A stretch of DNA of 64,000 nucleotides from an uncultured bacterium (GTDB lineage Bacteria > Desulfobacterota > Binatia > UBA1149 > CAITLU01). Under the pieces are notes generated by a model. It saw only the letters and a program-made list of their open reading frames with translations. It did not search any database and was not told the origin of the DNA. The stretch lies in the NCBI GenBank assembly GCA_903893315.1, contig CAITLU010000012.1:62001-126000 (forward strand), written 5' to 3'. Positions 35,108-43,792 of the stretch are shown here, piece by piece. The position numbers and the translations under genes were made by a program. The stretch's first letter is position 1; each line of letters begins with the position of its first letter.

Positions 35108-37789
35108 TCAGCAATTGGTCAGATAGCAGATCGCCTTCTGATTGAGGCAATTCGCGTTGATGAACAGACGCTCGCCGCCCGCTTCCCGAATGTCGATCAC
35201 TTGGACGACTTCGGACCAACGCGACTCTTCGGGAAGCAGGTCCGCGAGGCGGTTCCTGCGCCGCTCGAAGAATGCTTCGTTCAGTGAGTTGCCTGATCTT
35301 CCCGGGTGGAGCGCGATGTACAGCATGTTCGCTTCCACCAGTTCGTTGAAGAAATGAGTGCCCAGCGACACGTCTGGCACGATGTCGTCTCCCATCGCTA
35401 CGATCTCGCAGAGCACCGAAACGGTGTTGATCTCGGCAAACGACACCGGCACTCCGAGCGACGGCGTGCTGGTGCCCCAGCGTCCGGGCCCCAGCAGCAT
35501 CAACGTAGCCGGCTGTTCGGATTGGAGGCGCGTGAGACGGCCGATCATTCGAGCGATGGAAAAACGAGCGCTGATCGACAATTTTGCGTAGGCCCGGGGA
35601 GCCACGTAGATCAGCCGATCGACAGTGGCGAGGGAACTCCTGCCGATGATCGTGCCGAGGGCTTCGAGCACGACGTGGTCGGGTTCCAATTTCTGCGGCG
35701 GTGCGACGATGCTGCCGCCTTCTTTGACTTGCAGTGGCCGGCACTGGACCAGATTGATGCGGTAGCCGCCGTCCGCGAGAAAATTGGCGGTGAATTCGGT
35801 ATCGACCGGATAGTCGTAGGCGTCGCGCAGGAGTCCCAGCATCTCGCGCATGTCCTGTACGAAGGGCGTGTCGCCGAGAAGTTTCTCGAAGGTGAGCACC
35901 CACGGCGTCGCGGTGTCGGTGGTGGATTGGCGATTGTTACGGGGGTCGATTCGACGCGAGGCGAACATTTCGACGGGAAGTCCCGGACTGCGATCGATCA
36001 CCGCGTCGCAATGGCGGGACTCGAACCGGTTGGCCGCAAGGTCGAGGACATCCACGCGACGTTGGGCGTATTCTCTGACTCCGTCCAGATGGGCTTCGGG
36101 TCGCCGCAGCGGCGCGTTCAGAGCGACTACCCTGGTGTAGTCATCGTCGGAGCGGTCGACGGCGCGGGTTCCGAGTCCGAACACCAGCCGCAGCATTCCG
36201 GCCTCGGGGTCGATGTACGGGCTCCAGACGTAGGGATTGTACGACAGTCCGACCCCGGCAACCTGGGGATAGAACAAGTCTCCGTACACCGCTCCCGAAA
36301 CGCGCTGCACCAGAATTGCCATCTGTTCGTCGGAGTCGAGCAGGCCTCGATGAGCGCGGTACAGCAGTGCCTCGCGACTCATCGTGCTCGCGTAGACTGT
36401 CCGGACGGCGTGTATCAGCGCCGCCAGTCGCTCTTCCGGCGAGCCCTGATTGGGACAGAACACACTGTCGTACTTGCCCGTGAACGCATTACCGAAGCCG
36501 TCCTCCAGGAGACTGCTGGAACGCACGATGATCGGAGACTGTCCGAAGTACTCGAGCATCGCGATGAACTGCTCGTGGATGAAAGGTGAAAACGTTCCGG
36601 TCAGGATCTTTTCCTGCGCGTCCTCTGCGCCGTCGAGGAAGCACGAGAGGTCGCGCTGGGTGCGGCGGATACGCCAGCAGCCGGCGCGCACCAGGAAGGT
36701 ATAGAATACGTCGGAACCTATGAAGAAGGAGTCGTGCGTCTCCAGCGTCTCGCGCCAACGCTGGTCGTGGTCGCACAGGATCGCGCGTGCCAGCAACATC
36801 CCGACAGACTTGCCGCCGATCAGCCCGGTGCCGATCATCCGCTTGCGGATCGCGAGGATGTCGCTGAGGTTCAGGTACCTTCGGGCCAAGCGAATGAGCC
36901 GCTCGTCGCGGGTCACGACCATGCGGAGCAGGTGCTCGAATACCTCTGCGGCGTCGGACTCGGGGCGCGCGGCTGTCTGGATGTCTCCCAGAATCTCGCT
37001 TGCCTGCATGAATCTGCGATCCCAGACGTCCAGCGTGCGGGATAGCGTATCGGTACGTCGATCGGTGATCTCGACCAGTACCTGCGACAATACGGCGCTT
37101 TCGGTGAGCGGCCGGAAGTTTCCGTCGTCCAGCACGTGCGGCAGGTACATCGTGGAGGAGTGCCGCTGATCCACCTTGAGCGGATGAACGTAGAGGTCGT
37201 CGTCACGTCGAAATACATCCAGCAGCAATTGGGTGGTGTCGCGGATGGCGGCGACCGCGTCGAACGAGTGATGATCGCGCAGCAACGTGAAGTAGGTCAC
37301 GGTCTCGAGTTCGTAGAGGTAGGGGCAGGTGACCATGAAGAAATTGCCGAGCATCGAATCGCTGCACCAATCGGCGGCGAGGTCCGACAGGCAGTCGAAC
37401 ACGTAGAAAGCGCCACGGCCGTTTTGTTCGATGACCTTGTGGATCCCGGCGGTGAATGTTTCGAAGCCGAGTTCCGGGGAGAGCCTATGGATTTCCGCTT
37501 GCGTGCCGTCGGGAATCAGCTGCGCGTGTCGCGCGAAGCGGAAGTAGACAAGTTTCCTCGCTTGTCGCAGCGCCTCGGCGCAGAACGGCTCGACGAAGGT
37601 AGCGTAGTCCTCGATCTCGTTGATCTGCCAGACGATGTTGTCGCCCGGCAGCACCCCCTGGATGACTTTGTCGAGGCTGGGCAGTCCGGTGCTCGGTGAT
37701 GTTTCTTTCGAAGTCACGTCGATGTCCGACCGCATCCTCGATGGAAGCGGATCGCCTTCCGTATAGCCTCGTACGAAATGCAGAGACAT
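35108..37789 (-). CDS. PEP/pyruvate-binding domain protein with N-terminal RecA/KaiC-like domain
   Basis: 893 residues. Residues about 33-250 look like a KaiC/RecA-type fold (TGLPSLDKVIQGVLPGDNIVW) but without a Walker A lysine. Residues about 315-700 match the PEP synthase/PPDK nucleotide-binding domain: IGGKSVGMLLARAIL, then SPIIVRSSSLLEDGFGNAFTG, and a closing VQCRPLQ. The phosphohistidine swivel and PEP-binding barrel of true PEP synthase are absent. A further region of about 190 residues ends the protein. Probably an ATP-dependent phosphotransfer or signalling protein; function unknown. Start could be Met19. Confidence 0.75.
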   Translation of the reverse strand: MSLHFVRGYTEGDPLPSRMRSDIDVTSKETSPSTGLPSLDKVIQGVLPGDNIVWQINEIEDYATFVEPFCAEALRQARKLVYFRFARHAQLIPDGTQAEIHRLSPELGFETFTAGIHKVIEQNGRGAFYVFDCLSDLAADWCSDSMLGNFFMVTCPYLYELETVTYFTLLRDHHSFDAVAAIRDTTQLLLDVFRRDDDLYVHPLKVDQRHSSTMYLPHVLDDGNFRPLTESAVLSQVLVEITDRRTDTLSRTLDVWDRRFMQASEILGDIQTAARPESDAAEVFEHLLRMVVTRDERLIRLARRYLNLSDILAIRKRMIGTGLIGGKSVGMLLARAILCDHDQRWRETLETHDSFFIGSDVFYTFLVRAGCWRIRRTQRDLSCFLDGAEDAQEKILTGTFSPFIHEQFIAMLEYFGQSPIIVRSSSLLEDGFGNAFTGKYDSVFCPNQGSPEERLAALIHAVRTVYASTMSREALLYRAHRGLLDSDEQMAILVQRVSGAVYGDLFYPQVAGVGLSYNPYVWSPYIDPEAGMLRLVFGLGTRAVDRSDDDYTRVVALNAPLRRPEAHLDGVREYAQRRVDVLDLAANRFESRHCDAVIDRSPGLPVEMFASRRIDPRNNRQSTTDTATPWVLTFEKLLGDTPFVQDMREMLGLLRDAYDYPVDTEFTANFLADGGYRINLVQCRPLQVKEGGSIVAPPQKLEPDHVVLEALGTIIGRSSLATVDRLIYVAPRAYAKLSISARFSIARMIGRLTRLQSEQPATLMLLGPGRWGTSTPSLGVPVSFAEINTVSVLCEIVAMGDDIVPDVSLGTHFFNELVEANMLYIALHPGRSGNSLNEAFFERRRNRLADLLPEESRWSEVVQVIDIREAGGERLFINANCLNQKAICYLTNC

Positions 37790-37968
37790 CCGCCGCGACT
37801 CGCAGGACGCTGACCTGGAGCAGGTCCGATGGCGGCGCGGCGAGACGCACTCGGGGCGGCGCTCGGTGGGCGCTCCCGGCCGGCGCGGCCGTGTCTTCCG
37901 CTGACCCGGCCGCGATGCGGAACTTTTGACCGCGGTGCGCCGTCGGGTCTTGACCGCAGGAATGGGGT

Positions 37969-38004
37969 AGAGTAAATGCTCTAGCCAAGTAGAGTATTTA
38001 CTCT
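37969..38004. promoter_or_regulatory. Tandem palindromic operator-like sites
   Basis: Two copies of a dyad AGAGTAnnTnCTCT: AGAGTAAATGCTCT (37969-37982) and AGAGTATTTACTCT (37991-38004), 22 bp apart. Together they also form one long inverted repeat with 15-nt arms (37969-37983 and 37990-38004, one mismatch). AT-rich within GC-rich DNA, 38 nt before the Lgt-like start and in the divergent region (37790-38041) shared with the PEP/pyruvate-binding gene. The TetR protein encoded downstream is a candidate ligand. Confidence 0.6.
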
Positions 38005-38041
38005 TCGCCTGCCACTGCGCGGACGAAGACGGCAGGATTCC

Positions 38042-39115
38042 ATGAACATTGGTTTGGAAGATTCCTCAGTCTCACGGCCCCACGCTGGAAGATCTCCGCA
38101 GCCGCACGGCGCTGCGTCGGCCGTCCGGATCCAAGGGCCGCCGCTCGCCGCGGAACCTTCGCGGCACTTCGGGGTCCACAACCGTGTCGTGCTGGCGCGC
38201 TTCGGTCCGGTGACTCTCGTCAACTTCGGTTTGCTCGCAGCGGTCGGCGGCGCGCTGGCAGCGTGGGTTTCGTTGGCGCGACAGGAGCAGGCGGGAATGC
38301 GTCCCGAAGCGTATGCCGCACTGCTGTTCATCGCGCTGCCGGTGCTTGCGGTGATCGGGTCGCGGGTCTTCAGCCTGGTTCTGGACTGGCGGGAGTTTCT
38401 GGTTTCGCCATGGGCGACGGTTTTCAAGCCGGGCTTCGCCTTTCAAGGCGGATTGGTCGGCGCGGCCGTCGGAGTCGTCGGCGTTGCCGCGTACGCTCAT
38501 CTCGATCTGTTCATGCTGATGGACACGATGGCGTTGGGATTTCCGCTGGGACACGCGGTCGGCCGCCTGGCGTGTCACACCTACGGCTGCTGTCACGGCA
38601 GTCCCACTAACTCACGCGTGGCGATTCGCTACACCAATCCCGATTCCAAGGCGGTGCGGTGTTCGGCAATGGGAGGGATTCCGCTCCACCCTACGCAACT
38701 GTACAGCGCCGCCGGAAGTCTGTTCCTGTTCGCCGTACTGGCAACCATAGCGTCGGGCGATATGCGCGCCGGAGAGATCGCCGCGACGTTTCTCATTGTC
38801 GGGTCAGCCGGCCGTTTCTTCGTCGAGTTTTTTCGCGGTGAGCCGGTCGAGCGTCTGGCGCGGCTCACGCCGTTCCAGTGGTTCTCGATCGGTTCCTTCA
38901 CCTGCGGTCTGGGGCTGCTCAATATCGCCTCCGGCCATCCCCTCCACGCGAGATTCGCCGATACGGCGGTGTTCCTCGCATCGCTCAGGCACACGGCGTT
39001 CACTGTCTATCCATTCCTGGTTTTCACGGTCATCTTTCTGTCCTTCGGCGTCCAGGGCCGTCAGGTTGGGACATTTTCATTCAGGGCGTCCCGCGTCTCT
39101 CGCGCTCCCCATTGA
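38042..39115 (+). CDS. Prolipoprotein diacylglyceryl transferase (Lgt)-like membrane protein
   Basis: 357 residues, about seven membrane segments. Lgt features: FAFQGGLVGAAVG, then GRLACHTYGCCHGSPTNSR in place of the canonical GRIGNFINGELWG, HPTQLYSAAGS for the HPTQLYE motif, and GRFFVEFFRGE near the end. The Cys-rich GCCHG variant is known in Lgt paralogues; loss of the canonical Asn/Glu leaves transferase activity uncertain. The N-terminal 45 residues are polar and may indicate a later start. Followed 77 nt later by tetR. Confidence 0.8.
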   Translation: MNIGLEDSSVSRPHAGRSPQPHGAASAVRIQGPPLAAEPSRHFGVHNRVVLARFGPVTLVNFGLLAAVGGALAAWVSLARQEQAGMRPEAYAALLFIALPVLAVIGSRVFSLVLDWREFLVSPWATVFKPGFAFQGGLVGAAVGVVGVAAYAHLDLFMLMDTMALGFPLGHAVGRLACHTYGCCHGSPTNSRVAIRYTNPDSKAVRCSAMGGIPLHPTQLYSAAGSLFLFAVLATIASGDMRAGEIAATFLIVGSAGRFFVEFFRGEPVERLARLTPFQWFSIGSFTCGLGLLNIASGHPLHARFADTAVFLASLRHTAFTVYPFLVFTVIFLSFGVQGRQVGTFSFRASRVSRAPH

Positions 39116-39192
39116 CGCATCCTCGGGCTATAGACTTCCCCGGTGTCGCGGACCTCGGGAAATAGACACGAACGCCGCTCACCAGGCACGTC

Positions 39193-39984
39193 ATGGCGAT
39201 CAAACGTACGGAACTCGGCGCACGGATCGGGCGTTCCGCGGAACTTCCGCAGGTCGTCGCACGGCCAGCGTCGGTCGGCAATCGCGCGAGGATCATCGAA
39301 GCGAGTCTGGACCTCATCAACCAGCATGGCGCTCACGCCGTTTCGACGAATCATATCGCCGCCCACCTGTCGATCAGTCCGGGCAACCTGTACTACCACT
39401 TTGCCAACCGCGAGGAGATCATTCGTGCGATCTTCCCCCAGGCGGCCGAAGCCGTACACGCCACACTCCCCGTTTCGCGCGATCGCCAAGTCACGGCGGC
39501 CGATATTGGTCATTACCATCTGACCGGCATCGAGACGCTGTGGCGCTTCAGGTTCTTCTTTCGTGACCTCGATGAGTTGTCCGCGCGAGATCCGCTGCTC
39601 GCCGAGTCATTTGGAGAATTGCAGCGCTGGCTGATCGGGCAGTTCAACGTGTTGTTTGAACGTCTGATCGAACAGGGACAGATGCGGCGCCCCGACTTTG
39701 CCGAAGATCTGCCACGCCTCGCGACCAATGCGTTCATTCTGTGGACGAATTGGATTCGTTACTTGACCAGCGCCAGGACCAAGTTCGACATTCGGCACGG
39801 CGATATCGCCGATGGAGCCCTGCACGGTTTCCTGAGCTTCGCACCGTACCTGGAACCGTGTTTCGCCGAGGACGTCAGACAGTTCTTCGATGCGTCTGCG
39901 CGCGAACGATCGAAGGCCGACGTCGTCAAAGTGCGCGGCGCCAGGCCGCAGAGCCGACCTTCAAGAAAGCGGAGCGACAACTAG
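39193..39984 (+). CDS. TetR-family transcriptional regulator
   Basis: 263 residues. The DNA-binding domain spans about residues 32-80: RARIIEASLDLINQHG, then VSTNHIAAHLSISPGNLYYHFANREEII, the standard TetR helix-turn-helix. The ligand domain is aromatic-rich (FRFFFRDLDEL) and matches a TetR subgroup with DUF6675-like C-termini. A basic tail ends the protein. A natural candidate for binding the dyads at 37969-38004. Confidence 0.9.
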   Translation: MAIKRTELGARIGRSAELPQVVARPASVGNRARIIEASLDLINQHGAHAVSTNHIAAHLSISPGNLYYHFANREEIIRAIFPQAAEAVHATLPVSRDRQVTAADIGHYHLTGIETLWRFRFFFRDLDELSARDPLLAESFGELQRWLIGQFNVLFERLIEQGQMRRPDFAEDLPRLATNAFILWTNWIRYLTSARTKFDIRHGDIADGALHGFLSFAPYLEPCFAEDVRQFFDASARERSKADVVKVRGARPQSRPSRKRSDN

Positions 39985-40066
39985 GTTAGCGCTGCGTGAC
40001 GCGGGTGCCTCTCGGGCGTTTTCCTGCGTCTGTTGCCGTGCGGTTGCGGGCGGAAAGTTTTCAAAA

Positions 40067-41089
40067 CTACGGAAGAACGCCCTGCGCGCGCAGTTCCTGT
40101 TCCGTACGCCGCATACCTTCGGAGAGATCGACCTTGGGCTCGTAGCCGAGCATTCGCCGCGCCTTTTCTATCGAGAACGTTTCAGTCTTGCTGAGCATGA
40201 GCATCGACTGCCGGTTGGCTTCGGTGTGCTTGCCGACGAGTTTGGATCCCAATCTCACCAGTTCGGCGATGCGTATCGCCGTCTTCGTCGAGAATGAACG
40301 GGGCGCGCCGCTCCTGCCGGCCCAGCGCATGTGGTGAGAGAAGAACTCACTGCTTGGAACCCCCCGCCCGCCGGTAAGGTTGAAGATCTGTCCAGCGCCG
40401 GCGTCGAGGCCTGCTGCCAACATTATTCCGTCGGCCAGGTCGTCGATGTAGATCGGCGAGAACAGGCCCTTGCCGTGGGCTGGCAGCAGGAACTGTCCTT
40501 TGCGGATCAGTTCGAGCGGAATCAGTGCCCACGGTCGTGAGCCTGCGCCGTAGACATCGCCGGGGCGCACGATCGTACACGACATTTCACCGCAGGCATG
40601 GGCGGCCAGAGCCGGGTGTTCACTGGCCGCTTTCGCGTCCTGGTAGCAGTTGCCGCTCAAAGTTGTGATCGGGCAGGTTTCGTCGGCATCGGCAGGATGA
40701 TGCCAGCCGTAGGCTCCGCACGAGGAAATGTGCAGTAAGCGTCTTGCGCCGCCTGCCACCGCCGCGTCGATCGCGCGGCGTACGCCTCCGACGGTGATCG
40801 TGCGGTAGAGTTCCGGCGGCGCCGAATTGGAAACGACCGCGGCGGTATTGATCACGAGTTCGCAGCCGCGGGCGTGTTGTTGCCAGCTTCCCGCCTGGCC
40901 GATGTCGCCCGCGACGACGTTTCGCTGCGGGTCCGCGTTAACGTCCATGCCTCGGACCTCGGATCCGGACTCCAGATAGCGTTTCATCAGCGCGCGGCCG
41001 ATGAACCCGTTGGCTCCGGTAATGAATACCTTTCTGGCGAGCTGCGGCGTCTGGCCTGCGGTGCCCGTGGGCGCCGGTCGAACTTTCAT
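40067..41089 (-). CDS. NAD-dependent epimerase/dehydratase
   Basis: 340 residues from the ATG at 41089, with GGAGG upstream. Rossmann motif FITGANGFIGRALM; catalytic region HISSCGAYGW. The expected YxxxK reads CYQDAKAASE, so Tyr and Lys are kept. Resembles nucleoside-diphosphate-sugar epimerases and 3-beta-HSD-like SDRs. Transcribed divergently from the serine hydrolase; the 242-nt gap 41090-41331 holds no evident gene. Confidence 0.85.
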   Translation of the reverse strand: MKVRPAPTGTAGQTPQLARKVFITGANGFIGRALMKRYLESGSEVRGMDVNADPQRNVVAGDIGQAGSWQQHARGCELVINTAAVVSNSAPPELYRTITVGGVRRAIDAAVAGGARRLLHISSCGAYGWHHPADADETCPITTLSGNCYQDAKAASEHPALAAHACGEMSCTIVRPGDVYGAGSRPWALIPLELIRKGQFLLPAHGKGLFSPIYIDDLADGIMLAAGLDAGAGQIFNLTGGRGVPSSEFFSHHMRWAGRSGAPRSFSTKTAIRIAELVRLGSKLVGKHTEANRQSMLMLSKTETFSIEKARRMLGYEPKVDLSEGMRRTEQELRAQGVLP

Positions 41090-41331
41090 ACGTACCTCCA
41101 ACCAAGCGCGGTCGCCGCAACGAATCGGCTTCTTTTGATGCTCGCCATCTACGACGACGGTTCTTGTCCTGCGGTTTGCGGTTCTTGAGGAAGGTCGCTG
41201 CTTACGCGAGCGACCCGGTTGCGTCAACGCTGCAACAAGACGTCAACGACGACGCCTGGTCGAGCCTGCTGCGGCGTTGCCACAAGTCGGTCTTTCTGTC
41301 AGACAGGCAGAACCCCGCGAGGAGGTTCACC

Positions 41332-42504
41332 GTGTCCACGACTATCAATCCCACCGCTCTCGGGTTCGACGCCAAACGACTTCAGAATCTGCGCGACGCC
41401 ATCGGCCGTGATGTCGCCGCCTCACGCTACGACGGTTGCGTACTGCTCGTGGCCCGTCGAGGCGAAATCGCTTTCCATGAGGCCTTCGGTTTTGCCGATC
41501 GTGCCGCGGCGCGGCCGGCGCGGATCGACGACGTGTATTTCTCGATGTCGATCGCCAAGCAACTCACCAACGCGATGGTGATGATGCGCGTGGAACGCGG
41601 CGAGATCCGCCTGAATTCGCCGGTGGCAGAAGTGATTCCCGACTTCGCCCAGAAGGGTAAGCAGCACATCACGATAGGAGACATCATCGTGCACAAGGCT
41701 GGCCTGCCCTTCGGCTTGCCGCCGATGCCGCCGGAACTGATCGGTAACCTCGAAGCCATGACTGCCGTTGCCTGCACGCTGCTGCCCGAAGGCGTGCCGG
41801 GTACGCGCGTGAACTACTCGGCGATACTGGCCCATTCGGTACTGGCCGAACTCGTGCGTCGTCTCGACGGAGGAAAGCGGCCATACCGGCAGATGCTGGT
41901 CGAAGATCTATTCGCTCCTCTCGGCATGAAGGACACGAACCTGGGCGCTCGCGCCGATCTCGCTCCGCGCCGGGTGCCGGTGATAGCGCGTGACCGTCGG
42001 CCCGATATGTTTGATCCCGACTTGATGGAGGCGGTTCCGCCGCTGATGGGCGAGGACTTCGAGATGCCCGCCGGAGGTTGCCTGACTACCGCCTACGATT
42101 TTTATCGCTTTGCCGAGTGTTTCCGCCGCGGCGGCGAACTCGACGGTGTGCGTCTGCTGTCCCCGTCTACGATTCGTTTGATGACGACCAACCAGACCGG
42201 CGATATGCCCAACGGGATCTGGGATTTCGCGCGTGCCATGAACGGCTGGCCGACTTTCCCGGCGTACCTCGGCTACGGATTTTTCGTACGCGGAGAAGGC
42301 GCCGACTTCCCGACGCCTTTCGGTCTGGCGACCTCACCGCGCGCGTACGGCGGCTTCGGCGCAGGCTCGAACTGTTTCTGGGTGGATCCGGATCGCGAGT
42401 TGACGGTCGTGTACTTGTCGGCGGGTCTGATGCGCGAGACGGAGAGCACGCCGCGGCATCAGCGGATCGGCGATCTGGTACAGGCCGCCGTGGTGACCGA
42501 CTGA
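41332..42504 (+). CDS. Serine hydrolase, class C beta-lactamase fold
   Basis: 390 residues from the GTG at 41332, with AGGAGG 7 nt upstream. SxxK is SIAK in YFSMSIAKQL, the second motif is VNYSAILAHSV (Tyr kept) and the third is near GGFGAGSNCFWVDP. These are features of EstB/LovD/penicillin-binding-like esterases rather than true beta-lactamases. No signal peptide, so probably cytoplasmic. Substrate unknown. Confidence 0.85.
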   Translation: MSTTINPTALGFDAKRLQNLRDAIGRDVAASRYDGCVLLVARRGEIAFHEAFGFADRAAARPARIDDVYFSMSIAKQLTNAMVMMRVERGEIRLNSPVAEVIPDFAQKGKQHITIGDIIVHKAGLPFGLPPMPPELIGNLEAMTAVACTLLPEGVPGTRVNYSAILAHSVLAELVRRLDGGKRPYRQMLVEDLFAPLGMKDTNLGARADLAPRRVPVIARDRRPDMFDPDLMEAVPPLMGEDFEMPAGGCLTTAYDFYRFAECFRRGGELDGVRLLSPSTIRLMTTNQTGDMPNGIWDFARAMNGWPTFPAYLGYGFFVRGEGADFPTPFGLATSPRAYGGFGAGSNCFWVDPDRELTVVYLSAGLMRETESTPRHQRIGDLVQAAVVTD

Positions 42505-42626
42505 GCGACTCTGGCTTAGTCTTCCGGTAGGTTGCGCTTTTGTCGATGTCGGTGCGGGTTGCCTGATGCCGCTTCGGGGCGGATATTTCATTTCTGCCCG
42601 CCGCGTGGAGGGTATATCCGGACATC

Positions 42627-43649
42627 ATGAACGATCACGACGTCGTAATGATCGAAGGCGATGGAATCGGGCCTGAGGTGGCGGCGGCGGTGCGCGAAAT
42701 CCTGGCGGCGGCGCAGGCGCCGGTTCGCTGGGTGACGCGCTACGCGGGTCTCTCGGCGCTGGAGCACGGTCAATCGCTGCTGCCCAAGGAAACGCTCGAT
42801 GCGATCCGCGAACACAAGATAGCGCTCAAGGGTCCGTGCACGACGCCGGTTGGTGAAGGCTTCACGAGCGTGAACGTCGGGCTGCGCAGATCGCTGGATC
42901 TCTATGCCGCGGTGAGGCCGGTGCGCAGTCTGCGTGGGGTTCCCACCAGTTTTGACGGCGTAGACTTGGTCGTCGTGCGTGAAAACACCGAAGGCCTCTA
43001 CGGCGGTATCGAGAACGAAGTGGTGCCGGGCGTGGTAACCAGTCTTAAGGTCGCTACTGTTACAGCCTGTACGCGCATCGCGAGGTGGGCGTTTCTCTAT
43101 GCTCGCCGCCGCGGCCGCAGCAAGGTCACGGTGTTCCACAAAGCGAACATCATGAAACTGACTGACGGACTGTTCATACGCCAGGCCAAGAAAGTGCGCG
43201 ACGAAGAGTTTCCGGAGATCGGTTACGAAGAGTTGATCATCGACGCCGGCTGCATGCGGCTGGTTCAGGACCCGACGCGCTTTGAAGTGCTGCTGATGGA
43301 GAATCTTTACGGCGATCTGATAAGCGACCTGTGCGCCGGACTCGTAGGTGGCCTTGGCGTCGTGCCGGGCGCGAATATCGGAGATGACATGGCGGTTTTC
43401 GAGGCCGTCCACGGATCGGCTCCGGACATTGCCGGCGAGAACAAGGCCAATCCGCTCGCGTTGCTGATGTCGGCGGTGATGATGCTGAACCATCTCGCCG
43501 ACACGCTAGGCGACGAGGGTTGTCGGCAAGCCGCTGTGCGCATCAAGACCGCATACGACCGCGCGCTGGCCGATGAGCAGAAAACTCGCGATATCGGCGG
43601 CAGGCTCGGCACGCGTGAGTTTGCCGCTGCTGTCATCCAGCGTCTCTGA
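42627..43649 (+). CDS. NAD-dependent isocitrate dehydrogenase (isocitrate/isopropylmalate DH family)
   Basis: 340 residues. GDGIGPEV at the N-terminus; the substrate loop TSVNVGLRRSLDLYAAVRP carries the SxNxxLR pattern of isocitrate rather than isopropylmalate enzymes. VRENTEGLYGGIE and EAVHGSAPDIAGENKANP follow. Catalytic Tyr/Lys/Asp positions look intact. The short NAD-type form makes 2-oxoglutarate in the TCA cycle. A homoisocitrate or tartrate role is less likely. Confidence 0.9.
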   Translation: MNDHDVVMIEGDGIGPEVAAAVREILAAAQAPVRWVTRYAGLSALEHGQSLLPKETLDAIREHKIALKGPCTTPVGEGFTSVNVGLRRSLDLYAAVRPVRSLRGVPTSFDGVDLVVVRENTEGLYGGIENEVVPGVVTSLKVATVTACTRIARWAFLYARRRGRSKVTVFHKANIMKLTDGLFIRQAKKVRDEEFPEIGYEELIIDAGCMRLVQDPTRFEVLLMENLYGDLISDLCAGLVGGLGVVPGANIGDDMAVFEAVHGSAPDIAGENKANPLALLMSAVMMLNHLADTLGDEGCRQAAVRIKTAYDRALADEQKTRDIGGRLGTREFAAAVIQRL

Positions 43650-43720
43650 GGTCTGCCGTCGAGATTAGTCCGTGCGGACTATCCAGGGCGGCTGAATGCA
43701 AGCCCGGTGCAATGTCGTGT

Positions 43721-43739
43721 CCGCGAAGTAACTTCGCGG
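43721..43739. terminator. Hairpin between convergent icd-like and rluA-like genes
   Basis: CCGCGAAG (43721-43728), loop TAA, CTTCGCGG (43732-43739): a perfect 8-bp stem in the 143-nt gap between genes that converge here. There is no T-run, so intrinsic termination is uncertain. Confidence 0.4.
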
Positions 43740-43792
43740 GGGTCGTGGCGTGGTTTCGCGAAGGACGGTCGGCTTGGCCCGAGGGTCGCTGC

